Positions 1-6,888 are shown, counted from the first letter of the stretch. The stretch is DNA of 12,414 nt from CAYXRK01 sp964467615 (GCA_964467615.1 CAYXRK010000149.1:1-12414), one strand, 5' to 3'. Translations and numbers: made by a program. The notes: generated by a model not told the origin, from the sequence alone.

Positions 1-118
1 GTATCCGCACCATGAAGTTGCGATCCGTCAGCTTGATGAGACAATTCGCGCCGACGACGGGTTCGACCAAACCTTCCTCGACATTTGCAAAACTGAGCGC
101 CGATTCTTCACCCACCAT
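1..118 (-). CDS. Hypothetical protein, N-terminal fragment cut by the window edge
   Basis: An open frame on the minus strand runs off the left edge with no stop. From the ATG at 118 it encodes about 39 residues, beginning MVGEESALSFANVEEG and continuing through EPVVGANCLIKLTDRNF. A clear AAGGAG lies at 122-127, only 3 bases before this ATG and 6 before the in-frame GTG at 115. An in-frame ATG at 151 has no Shine-Dalgarno sequence, so the exact start is uncertain. The frame begins 50 bases after the stop of the membrane-protein gene on the same strand, so it is probably the next member of that transcript. The visible part is acidic and shows no signal peptide or membrane segment. I do not recognise a family; too little is present to assign a function. 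Confidence 0.45.
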   Translation of the reverse strand, partial: MVGEESALSFANVEEGLVEPVVGANCLIKLTDRNFMVRI

Positions 119-168
119 TATCTCCTTCGCATGTCCGTTGCCGCGGTCCATAGTGAACCATCGCGTCT

Positions 169-945
169 CTAGGCCAACGCCACAAAAAAGCTTAGCACGC
201 CGTCGTTGCAATACGCTTCCTGCACGTCCAGGTAGAGATACTGCCTCAGAAAATAGACGCGTCCGACCAGTCGCTCGCCGTCGTAAAGTCCCCGCCCCCG
301 CGCGACGATCCGCCATCCGCCCGTCACTATCTCGGTTTTGGGCAATCCTAGCCCGCGCCGTTTTCGAAGCACCGCGACTTCCTCGTTTCCCCGGCGGACC
401 CGCACACGCGAAGGAAAACCGGCGTCGAATCCAAACGACAGGGAGTTCGAAATGATCTCCACGTCGAGACCTTCGTTCGCGCCTTCGGCAACGACCTTCC
501 GCAGCCTACCGTGGTCCTCGAAGTGGACACGGTACTGAACGCGGCCGGTATTGTCGGTGATATCCCGTTGTGCGCCGATCTGACCGCGCGAGATTCGCAA
601 CAACACGTGACCGGCGAATGGGTCCGGCAGTCCCTTGGATTGGACTTCGTCGGGGACCTGGTGCGCGCTTTCGAGGAGCCGCCGTTGGCGTACTTCATTG
701 ATAATGGCGCGAACCAGAAACACGATCACGCCGAACACAATGATCGCGGCAAGGCAGATGACGCCCCATTTGGTCCAGACCGCGTCCGACCTGACGAGGC
801 CGTAGGTCAGCGCTGCGATTGCTTCGAGCAGGCAAATCGCGTAGGCGATGAGAAGACCAAGCGTGACGGGGTTCGCCGCGCGCGGCAGCGAGTAGTAACA
901 CACCGCGCGTTCGTATTCCGAGAGATGGTCCTCGCGAGGCGGCAT
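169..945 (-). CDS. Two-helix membrane protein with beta-rich C-terminal domain (possible LURP-one/scramblase-like fold)
   Basis: The 258-residue protein has two predicted membrane helices (about residues 26-50 and 59-82), a basic stretch (VRQRR), and a C-terminal domain of about 140 residues that looks all-beta. The C-terminal pattern is DITDNTGRVQYRV, then short strands with basic loops (RVRVRRGNEEVAVLRKRR), GGWRIVARG, and a hydrophobic end. That rhythm resembles the LURP-one/phospholipid-scramblase (tubby-like) beta barrel, but this is a weak pattern impression and no diagnostic motif settles it. The ATG at 945 is preceded by TAGGGGTCA. The frame stays open further upstream, but that part overlaps the lipoprotein gene, so the longer start is rejected. 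It lies 133 bases after the lipoprotein gene of the transporter operon on the same strand and may have its own promoter. Existence of the gene is well supported; its function is unknown. Confidence 0.75.
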   Translation of the reverse strand: MPPREDHLSEYERAVCYYSLPRAANPVTLGLLIAYAICLLEAIAALTYGLVRSDAVWTKWGVICLAAIIVFGVIVFLVRAIINEVRQRRLLESAHQVPDEVQSKGLPDPFAGHVLLRISRGQIGAQRDITDNTGRVQYRVHFEDHGRLRKVVAEGANEGLDVEIISNSLSFGFDAGFPSRVRVRRGNEEVAVLRKRRGLGLPKTEIVTGGWRIVARGRGLYDGERLVGRVYFLRQYLYLDVQEAYCNDGVLSFFVALA

Positions 946-987
946 TGACCCCCTATGTCCTACGATCGATTCCCGGTTGACATACAA

Positions 988-1016
988 CGGATACAAACGC
1001 CACGCGAAATCGTCAA
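988..1016 (-). promoter_or_regulatory. Possible promoter for the membrane-protein gene
   Basis: On the minus strand, TTGACG (1011-1016) is followed after 17 bases by TATCCG (988-993), about 43 bases before the ATG at 945. The -35 matches the sigma70 consensus at 5 of 6 positions and the -10 only at 3 of 6. It lies in the 133-base gap after the lipoprotein gene, the only large gap in the minus-strand cluster. This is a tentative call; readthrough from the upstream operon is equally possible. Confidence 0.25.
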
Positions 1017-1078
1017 AGACCAATGACGACAATGTGTCATTCGCGCGCTCAAATTTCCTTGGGCGAGCCGTGATGGAA

Positions 1079-1627
1079 TCAAAGCTTGCCGATATCCGCC
1101 GCCACTTGAACGGCGATTTCTTCGACGCAGGCCGACAAAGCGGCCACAACCCCGCTCGCGTCCGCCGTCGTTGCCGGCCTTCTCGCTTCATAGGTACGTT
1201 TGAGCACCGGCGCGTCGTAGCGGCGAATGTCCTCGTTGCGCAGCGCGATTTCCGCTTTGAGATGCGCCTCCACGCCCGCCGGAGTATCGACCTGACCACA
1301 CGCCTGCAACTCCGCGTACAGCACGAGCGTGGTCCTATCGGTTTGGCGTGGCCCGAATTCCGCCGCGAGTTTCTCGGCGACAAGGGCCCCCAGTTCCTGC
1401 ACCCATTGATCGCTCTGATAATAGTCCACGGTGGTGGACGACGTCTCGATCAGAATGTTCGGCCGAGCAAGGGCCTCGGAAGGTCGAACGCGATCGATAT
1501 CGACGTTGATGGTGACCGCGGCGCGGCCGGACGGCTTCATGTCGAGCGTATAAAAGCGAGGCGGAGGCGCGGACGCGCAACCGGCGAGCGCGGCTACAAG
1601 GATGAGAACGGAGGTGACTCGTTTCAT
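1079..1627 (-). CDS. ABC-type transport auxiliary lipoprotein (PqiC/DUF330-like)
   Basis: The 182-residue protein starts with a lipoprotein signal peptide: MKR, a hydrophobic stretch, then the lipobox LAGC with the lipidated cysteine at residue 17. Next comes APPPRFYTLD, the strand with which PqiC/YmbA-type auxiliary lipoproteins typically begin, and an alpha/beta domain with RPNILIETSS, WVQELGALVAEKLAAEF and a C-terminal helix. In characterised systems such lipoproteins partner MCE proteins at the outer membrane or in the periplasm during lipid transport. The ATG is 8 bases after the stop of the MCE gene and its ribosome site lies in the end of that gene, so the two are coupled. It is probably the outer-membrane or periplasmic piece of this transporter, because no MlaA- or MlaC-like gene is present. 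Family assignment rests on the signal, length, context and general pattern. Confidence 0.8.
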   Translation of the reverse strand: MKRVTSVLILVAALAGCASAPPPRFYTLDMKPSGRAAVTINVDIDRVRPSEALARPNILIETSSTTVDYYQSDQWVQELGALVAEKLAAEFGPRQTDRTTLVLYAELQACGQVDTPAGVEAHLKAEIALRNEDIRRYDAPVLKRTYEARRPATTADASGVVAALSACVEEIAVQVAADIGKL

Positions 1628-1635
1628 GCGCGGAC

Positions 1636-2769
1636 CTAATTCCTTCCTTGCGGGGATTTCCCCCGAATGATGGCCTGGGGTTCCTCGGACAAGGTGCGGG
1701 TGAATTCCTTCAAGTTGCGGACGGTCGCCCGCAAATCCATCACCATGTCCTCGAGTTCCGGAATATTTCGGTCGAGAAGGTACGCGGTGTCGCCCGTAAG
1801 GTTTTCGGCGTTCTTGAGCGTCGCCTCGAGCGAATCGGCCATGCCTTCGAAACGTCCCGCGACGTCATCTACCGTGGTACCGAGCTTGTCCATCAGACCG
1901 CGAAGGTCCTCCAGCGCGCCGTCGATGTTGGGACGATTGTCCTCGATAAACGAATCGACGTCGCCCACGAGATCATTCGCGTCCGTACTCAGTTTGTTGA
2001 AGTTGTCCATAAGATCGTTGAGAGGCTGCTTGTTCTCGTCCAGCACGACACGCACTTCCGTCACGAAGCCGTCGGCGTTCTCTAAGGTGGTGTCGGCGCT
2101 ATCGAGCAGCTTCGCTAGCGTCGTCCGCTCTTCATCCGTTTGCGTTTCATTGCCGGCGGAATCGTGTACACCGACCATTACTTGAACGTCCTTGCCCAGT
2201 CCGTCCATCGTCACCATGAGTTCGGCGAGCGTTTTCCGTTCGTCGTCGGTCATGGTAGGTCGGCCGTCTTTGTCCTCAGCGCCGAGTAGCAGCTTGATGT
2301 CGTCGAGCAAGTCCGTCAGACCGCCCGTAAGGGAGCCAAGTTCGTCGAACAGACCGCCTGCGCGCGACGGGAGCGTCGCCCCTGCCTCGAGGAGGGCTTC
2401 CTCGGGTAGACCGGTGGAGATTTCGAGGTGCTTCGCGGACGTAAGCGCGATTTGGGTAATTGAGGCCTCGCTGCCCGCGTTGACCGGCGTGTTCTTCGAC
2501 ACTTCGGCCGTCGCGCGGATTAGAGATTTGTCGTCCGCATCGGGCCCAATATTGGTGACGCGGCCAACGAGGAACCCGCCGAACCGGACCTCTGCGCCGC
2601 GGTTGAGGCCCGCGGTGTCGGTAAAGTTCGCGTAGAATGTTTTCGTGCTGGCTTGAGGACGGTATCCGGCTATCGCCGCCACGAACAGTACGAGCGCGGC
2701 CGCGCTGGCAATAACGAACAGCCCGGCGCGCAATTCCGTTCTCGTGAAATCACCGCTTCGCGTCGCCAT
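1636..2769 (-). CDS. mlaD: MlaD-type MCE domain protein with long helical C-terminal tail
   Basis: The 377-residue protein has a short cytoplasmic N-terminus, one membrane helix (about residues 15-35), one MCE domain (about 42-122) and a long, mostly helical tail. MCE-typical features are FYANFTDTAGLNRGAEVRFGG, the VGRVTNIG strand and SAKHLEISTG. The tail is rich in Asp, Leu and Asn with coiled-coil-like heptads. E. coli MlaD is about 180 residues, so this is closer to MCE proteins whose helices form a periplasmic needle or tunnel. Residues 163-186 and 200-223 are an internal duplication (acidic Asp/Gly loop, then TDDERKTLAEL or TDEERTTLAKL). MCE proteins form hexamers that carry lipids between the inner-membrane permease and the outer membrane. 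The ATG follows AAGGAAGG and lies 18 bases after the mlaF-like stop. The family call is secure; the lipid carried and its direction are not visible. Confidence 0.92.
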   Translation of the reverse strand: MATRSGDFTRTELRAGLFVIASAAALVLFVAAIAGYRPQASTKTFYANFTDTAGLNRGAEVRFGGFLVGRVTNIGPDADDKSLIRATAEVSKNTPVNAGSEASITQIALTSAKHLEISTGLPEEALLEAGATLPSRAGGLFDELGSLTGGLTDLLDDIKLLLGAEDKDGRPTMTDDERKTLAELMVTMDGLGKDVQVMVGVHDSAGNETQTDEERTTLAKLLDSADTTLENADGFVTEVRVVLDENKQPLNDLMDNFNKLSTDANDLVGDVDSFIEDNRPNIDGALEDLRGLMDKLGTTVDDVAGRFEGMADSLEATLKNAENLTGDTAYLLDRNIPELEDMVMDLRATVRNLKEFTRTLSEEPQAIIRGKSPQGRN

Positions 2770-2787
2770 TGGATTCCCTTCCTTGGG

Positions 2788-3612
2788 TCATAGATTTTCC
2801 TCGATTAAAGCTCGCAGATAACGTTCCCTATCAACGCCCTCCGCGTCGGGCCGGCGCTCGAAAAACTGGCGCACGTAAGGGTGATCCGACGCGCGAAGTT
2901 CGTCAAGAGTACCTATTCCGGCAATCCTCCCACGATCCAACATGCACACGCGATCGGCGATAAGCTCGACGCTGGCCAACTCGTGCGTCACGACGACGCT
3001 CGTAAGATTATACGTTTGTTGCATCTTGCGAATGAGTTGATCCAAACCCGCCGCGACGACCGGATCAAGACCCGCAGATGGCTCGTCGTAGAAAATGATC
3101 TCCGGATCCATCGCCATCGCGCGGGCGAGTCCCGCGCGTTTCTTCATTCCACCGCTCAGTTCCGAGGGCATGTATTCCTCGAATCCGCCGAGACCGACTA
3201 ATTCTAGTTTGATTTTTACCATGATGTCGATAGTCGATTCCTCGAGCGACGTGTGTTCGCGCAGAGGCAGGGCCACGTTTTCGGCGACCGTCATGGAATT
3301 GAAGAGGGCGGACCCCTGGAAACACATGCCCATTTTCTTTCGGGCGTCGATTCTTTCGACGTCGGTCATCCGGGTGAAATCTCGGCCGTCGGTCATGATC
3401 GTGCCGGAATAGGGGAGCATCAGACCCGCGAGGTTCCGCAGCAAGGTGCTCTTTCCGCAACCGCTGCCACCCAGAATCACGAAGACTTCGCCGCGGTCGA
3501 TCGAGAACGAAATGTCGTCGAGCACCGTGCGGTCGCCGTATTTCACGACGAGGTCTCTCACCTCGATGATGGGGGCGGATGCTTCCGCCGCCGCTGCGGT
3601 CTGGGCGCTCAT
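2788..3612 (-). CDS. mlaF: MlaF-type ABC transporter ATP-binding protein
   Basis: This is a complete 274-residue ABC ATPase. It has Walker A GGSGCGKST (48-56), Q-loop Gln99 in CFQGSALFNSMTV, signature ELSGGMKKRAGLARA (from 151), Walker B IIFYDEPSAGLDP with D176 and E177, and switch His210 in VVVTHEL. CFQGSALFNSMTVAENV and LSGGMKKRAGLARA are characteristic of the Mla/Ttg2A group of MCE-associated ATPases. It should energise lipid transport from the cytoplasmic face of the MlaE permease. In E. coli the MlaF dimer needs the STAS protein MlaB for stability and activity, and a STAS gene lies two genes upstream here. A short C-terminal extension follows YVRQFFERR, in the region that contacts MlaB in E. 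coli. Its ATG overlaps the permease stop by 4 bases (ATGA), so the two are translationally coupled. Confidence 0.95.
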   Translation of the reverse strand: MSAQTAAAAEASAPIIEVRDLVVKYGDRTVLDDISFSIDRGEVFVILGGSGCGKSTLLRNLAGLMLPYSGTIMTDGRDFTRMTDVERIDARKKMGMCFQGSALFNSMTVAENVALPLREHTSLEESTIDIMVKIKLELVGLGGFEEYMPSELSGGMKKRAGLARAMAMDPEIIFYDEPSAGLDPVVAAGLDQLIRKMQQTYNLTSVVVTHELASVELIADRVCMLDRGRIAGIGTLDELRASDHPYVRQFFERRPDAEGVDRERYLRALIEENL

Positions 3613-4403
3613 GTTGCGTAGTAAAACAGCAACGTAAAGACCATATCAACGCCGATGATCAAGAAGATCGACGTAACGACGGAAGACGTGGTTTGTTTGC
3701 CGACGCCCTCCGCGCCGCCTTCGACCTGCATCCCGCGGTAGACCCCGACCCAGCAGATCACGATGGCGAAGAACACGCTCTTCGTGAGGCCCGTAACGAG
3801 GTCCTTCATCAGGAGCGAATTCGCCGTCGTCTCGATGTAGGCCCTCGCGTCCATTCCCAAGACGAACACCGCCAGCGTGAAACCGCCCATCATCATGATG
3901 AGCATGGAGAGCACGGTGACCATCGGCACTGCGAAGAGCATGCCCAGGAATTTGGGAACGACAAGGAATTTCGTGACGTTCAGCCCCATCACCTCGAGAG
4001 CGTCTATCTCTTCGGAGACTTTCATTGTGCCGATTTCCGCCGCGATGGCGGATCCGCTGCGGCCGGTAATGAGGATTGCCGTCATGAGCGGCGCGAGTTC
4101 GCGCATTGCCGCGACCCCGACGAGACTCGCGACGAGGTAGGTCGCGCCGAATTTCTCAAGTTGATAGGAGCCTTGCAGCGCCATAATCGCGCCGATGAGA
4201 AAACAAATCAGGCCGACAATCGACAGGGAGTTGACGCCGTAGTCGACAAACTGCTTGAGAGCGCTGCGCATCCGCAAACCCTTGCCGCGCATTGGGGCGA
4301 GTGTAAGCCAATGGGCAGTGTCAGCGATTAACACGCACACGGACAAAAAGGCGGATACCCCCTGCAGGGCGGATCTGCCAACGCTCCCGATGACCTGCGT
4401 CAT
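3609..4403 (-). CDS. mlaE: MlaE-type lipid ABC transporter permease
   Basis: The 264-residue integral membrane protein has an amphipathic N-terminus (about 10-35) and about five hydrophobic segments (near 60-80, 90-120, 148-184, 208-222 and 240-262). Family hallmarks are the conserved block RELAPLMTAILITGRSGSAI with the following AAEIGTMKVSEEIDALEVMG (101-140), and the C-terminal VEGGAEGVGKQTTSSVV. It should form the inner-membrane dimer that accepts lipids from, or passes them to, the MCE ring, driven by the MlaF-like ATPase. Its start overlaps the STAS gene stop by 4 bases (ATGA), and its own stop overlaps the ATPase start in the same way. No STAS domain is fused to it; that role falls to the separate gene just upstream. 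The length is normal and nothing is missing. Confidence 0.95.
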   Translation of the reverse strand: MTQVIGSVGRSALQGVSAFLSVCVLIADTAHWLTLAPMRGKGLRMRSALKQFVDYGVNSLSIVGLICFLIGAIMALQGSYQLEKFGATYLVASLVGVAAMRELAPLMTAILITGRSGSAIAAEIGTMKVSEEIDALEVMGLNVTKFLVVPKFLGMLFAVPMVTVLSMLIMMMGGFTLAVFVLGMDARAYIETTANSLLMKDLVTGLTKSVFFAIVICWVGVYRGMQVEGGAEGVGKQTTSSVVTSIFLIIGVDMVFTLLFYYAT

Positions 4404-4717
4404 TCGCCCTCCCGCCGGAGCTTGAACAATGTATCGAGCCGGGCCAATTGGAGAACTTTCACGACGGCGTCGGAGGGCCGTTCGATGACGAATTCCTGGT
4501 GGTTCGCGGCGCAGGATTTGAGGCCCTCGACCAACGTGGCAACGCCAGAACTATCCATGTAACCGACGCCGCTCAGGTCAATGGCGACGCCTTCCTTGCG
4601 TTTGATGGCCTTGAGTATCGCCGAACGCAACTCGGGCGAAGAATAGAGGTCGATGTCACCCTTCGCGGTCACGCGATAGTATTCACCGTCCTTGGCGGTT
4701 TCGATCGTCAGCGCCAT
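4400..4717 (-). CDS. STAS-domain protein (RsbV/SpoIIAA-like antagonist or MlaB-like transporter subunit)
   Basis: The 105-residue protein is a single STAS domain: GDIDLYSSPELRSAI (20-34), AIDLSGVGYMDSSGVATLVE (45-64), then a C-terminal helix with LARLDTLFKL. The motif D55-S56-S57-G58 is the phosphorylation site of SpoIIAA/RsbV proteins, where the serine just after Asp is modified by the cognate kinase. In MlaB the corresponding position is a functionally important threonine. Two roles fit. As an RsbV-like protein it would be phosphorylated by the kinase encoded 3 bases upstream and dephosphorylated by the SpoIIE phosphatase. As an MlaB-like protein it would bind the ATPase. It overlaps the permease gene by 4 bases and is the only STAS gene in the operon, so it may do both. 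The ATG is preceded by AAGAAGGGG. The family is secure; the dual role is inference. Confidence 0.92.
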   Translation of the reverse strand: MALTIETAKDGEYYRVTAKGDIDLYSSPELRSAILKAIKRKEGVAIDLSGVGYMDSSGVATLVEGLKSCAANHQEFVIERPSDAVVKVLQLARLDTLFKLRREGE

Positions 4718-4720
4718 CGT

Positions 4721-5164
4721 CTACCCCTTCTTCGCCTGTGCGTGGCGAAGTTTCATCACCACGCGATTTCCACGGGACGCGCCCGCGAACCACTCAACCT
4801 TATCAAATACTTCGTACAGTAGCGGAATGCCGAGTCCGCCGACTCGTACGTCGTCTATAGACGCCGGGGCCTTTGGTCTATGTTTCCGGCGCGCGGACTC
4901 GGGGCACGGTTTGCCGCCGTCCTTCACTTCAAATTCGAGGTAGCGATCTGAAGCGCGCAACGTGAGCGTGAATCGCCGATCCGCCCTCCCTGCATAGGCG
5001 TGACGAATCGTATTCGCGCAAGCCTCGTCGACCGCCAAGACGACGCGGTCTGCCGTGTCCCGATCCACGCCATTCGCGTCCGCAAACCCGCGCACCGCGC
5101 CGCGCACGGCCGACAGAATCCGGGGGTCTGAGGCGACACGCAGTTCGACCTGGGGGTCGCTCAT
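4721..5164 (-). CDS. RsbW/SpoIIAB-type serine kinase, GHKL ATPase
   Basis: The 147-residue protein is a stand-alone GHKL (HATPase_c_2) domain. The N box is D46-E47-A-C-A-N51-T-I-R-H55, with Glu47 the expected catalytic base and Asn51 the Mg-ATP ligand. The G1 box is VKDGGKP (D82) and the G2 box is VGGLGIPLL (108-116). Between them lies a basic ATP-lid (ESARRKHRPKAP). Family members phosphorylate a partner STAS protein on serine and, when not bound to it, sequester a sigma factor. The likely substrate is encoded 3 bases downstream. Its ATG overlaps the phosphatase stop by 4 bases (ATGA). No sigma factor lies in the window, so the usual second partner is either encoded elsewhere or replaced by something else, such as the transporter. 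The upstream start is well set by the overlap and nothing appears truncated. Confidence 0.9.
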   Translation of the reverse strand: MSDPQVELRVASDPRILSAVRGAVRGFADANGVDRDTADRVVLAVDEACANTIRHAYAGRADRRFTLTLRASDRYLEFEVKDGGKPCPESARRKHRPKAPASIDDVRVGGLGIPLLYEVFDKVEWFAGASRGNRVVMKLRHAQAKKG

Positions 5165-6849
5165 CCGAGCAGCCTCAGAGCCATTAGCGTGCAGTCATCA
5201 TGCGGGGCTTCCGGGGCGCAGAAGCGTTGCACGTCTCGCAAGACCTCCTGCGCCAACACTTCTAAAGGCTGGTCCACAAGCCCTTTGGCCAGGCCCCGCA
5301 GCGCCGATAGGCCGTAGTCGACCGTCGGCTCTTCGAATCCTTCACCCGAGCTCGGACGGCGTGCCTCGACGATACCGTCGGTGTACATGAGGAGCATGTC
5401 GCCGGGATCGATTACGTAGTCCATGTCCTCCCAGGTAGCATCGGCCAGAATGCCGATCGGAATCCCTTGGCCGGCGCCGATTTCCTCGATGGTCAAGCGG
5501 TTCAACTTGAGCGCGGCGTGGTGACCCGCGTTGGCAAGCTTTAGTTCACGCCGTTCCAGGTCGAGCAGAAAGTAGCACATGGTGCAAAACATACCGCGCT
5601 GGCTGCGATACACGAGGTCGCGGTTCAGGTGCGCGAGGACTTTCGCCGGCGACTTCTCGCGCATCGCGACCCCGCGGAATTGCGCGAGAAGTTGCGCCAT
5701 GGTCAGCGCGGCGGGAATGCCTTTCCCGCTCACGTCGCCAATGAGGATGCCGACATGATCGCGGTCGGGCTGGACAAAGTCATAGAGGTCGCCGCCGACC
5801 GTTTTGGCGGGGCGGGTTTCGCCGTAAACCTCGAACCGTTGTTCGGCGCGGGGCCAAGCCTTGATCAAGAAACTCTCTTGGATTTTTCCGGCGTACTCGA
5901 GTTCCTGTTGGAAGCGGGTCTGTTCGAGAATGTTCTGGTGCATTCGCGCGTTCTCGAGCGCGAGGCCGGCGCTGTTGCCAACCGCGGTGCTCAAGAGCAT
6001 GTGGTCGCGCTTGTACTGTTGCCTCGGCCGATTGCTGTCGATGTAGAGGATGCCCAGGATTGAGTATTTCCCGCGCACGGGGACGCAGATCACGGAACGC
6101 ACGTCCATGGCGACGATGCTCTTCGCGGAGGCGACCTCGGTGTCCGATCCGGAACTGGTGTACAGCACGCTTTCGCCGCCCTGGAGGACCCGATTGGCCA
6201 CGGTGCTGCTGATCTGGAATTCGCCCGCTGACGCGTGGCGGAGCTTTCCTTCTTCGATCACGTGTACGTTGCGGCATACGGGACACGGCAAAAGTTCCGA
6301 GGTATCCGGCCCAGTGAACAACATGGCGCCCCGTTGCGCGTCGATGGCCTTCATCGTCGTTTCGAGAACGCGGTCAACCAAGCCGCAGGGGTCGTAATCC
6401 GTCGCGATATCGTTCATGACCGTGTGCAGCGCTTCGAGCAGGCGGTCGGCGGGGCTTTCCTCGTCCTCGACGGGTTCGACCGCGCCGTCGGCCGAGAGCA
6501 CGGTGCGGTTGAACCAGGTGCTGTTGGAAAGATCGGGCTCCGCCCTCGTTTCGTCCTCGTCAACTATTTTGAAGACGTACACCGTTTGGCCGACGCGGAT
6601 TCGGTCTCCATTTTTCAATTCACCCTGCAACATCGGTTCATCGTTCACAATCGTCCCATTGGTGGTGTTCAGGTCTTCCCAGAAATAGCGGCCTTCCTTC
6701 GCTACGATTTCCAAGTGTCGCCTCGATGCGCCCCGATCGCGAATCACAAGACCGTTGTCCGCGGTACGGCCCGCGACAAGCCTGTCGCCCACGGGCGCAC
6801 TTCGCGTGGAACCGTTTTCGGTCTCGGATATCAGGTAGGCTCGCGGCAC
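5161..6849 (-). CDS. FHA-GAF-SpoIIE (PP2C-type) serine phosphatase
   Basis: The 562-residue cytoplasmic protein has three domains. An N-terminal FHA domain (about 5-96) carries AGR (26-28), SRRHLEI (42-48) and NGT (64-66), the phosphothreonine-binding set. A GAF domain spans about 140-302 and contains CPVCR (C189, C192), a possible redox or metal pair. After a short coiled coil (IQESFL region, 305-330) comes a SpoIIE/PP2C domain (about 335-562) with VGGDLYDF (D354), GDVSGKGIPAAL (D372), NAGHHAAL, YTDGIVEA (D491) and HDDCTLMAL (D551/D552), so the metal-binding aspartates are all present. Such phosphatases (RsbU/SpoIIE group) reactivate a phosphorylated STAS protein. Here the STAS gene is two genes downstream. 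It is the first gene of the operon. The start is GTG, with GAGAGAGGGG ending 10 bases upstream; an in-frame stop just upstream excludes a longer form. Confidence 0.93.
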   Translation of the reverse strand: MPRAYLISETENGSTRSAPVGDRLVAGRTADNGLVIRDRGASRRHLEIVAKEGRYFWEDLNTTNGTIVNDEPMLQGELKNGDRIRVGQTVYVFKIVDEDETRAEPDLSNSTWFNRTVLSADGAVEPVEDEESPADRLLEALHTVMNDIATDYDPCGLVDRVLETTMKAIDAQRGAMLFTGPDTSELLPCPVCRNVHVIEEGKLRHASAGEFQISSTVANRVLQGGESVLYTSSGSDTEVASAKSIVAMDVRSVICVPVRGKYSILGILYIDSNRPRQQYKRDHMLLSTAVGNSAGLALENARMHQNILEQTRFQQELEYAGKIQESFLIKAWPRAEQRFEVYGETRPAKTVGGDLYDFVQPDRDHVGILIGDVSGKGIPAALTMAQLLAQFRGVAMREKSPAKVLAHLNRDLVYRSQRGMFCTMCYFLLDLERRELKLANAGHHAALKLNRLTIEEIGAGQGIPIGILADATWEDMDYVIDPGDMLLMYTDGIVEARRPSSGEGFEEPTVDYGLSALRGLAKGLVDQPLEVLAQEVLRDVQRFCAPEAPHDDCTLMALRLLG

Positions 6850-6888
6850 CGATTCGGCACCCCTCTCTCAAGTGTCCAAAGAACTGGG

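Noticed and set aside
945..1383. N-terminal extension of the membrane-protein frame by 146 residues
   Set aside because: Most of the extension overlaps the lipoprotein gene in another frame and is Arg/Ser-rich shadow sequence; the ATG at 945 has a ribosome site.
3579..4331. 250-residue frame antisense to the permease gene
   Set aside because: Highly charged His/Asp/Arg-rich product is the mirror of a hydrophobic membrane protein; the permease frame is unmistakable.
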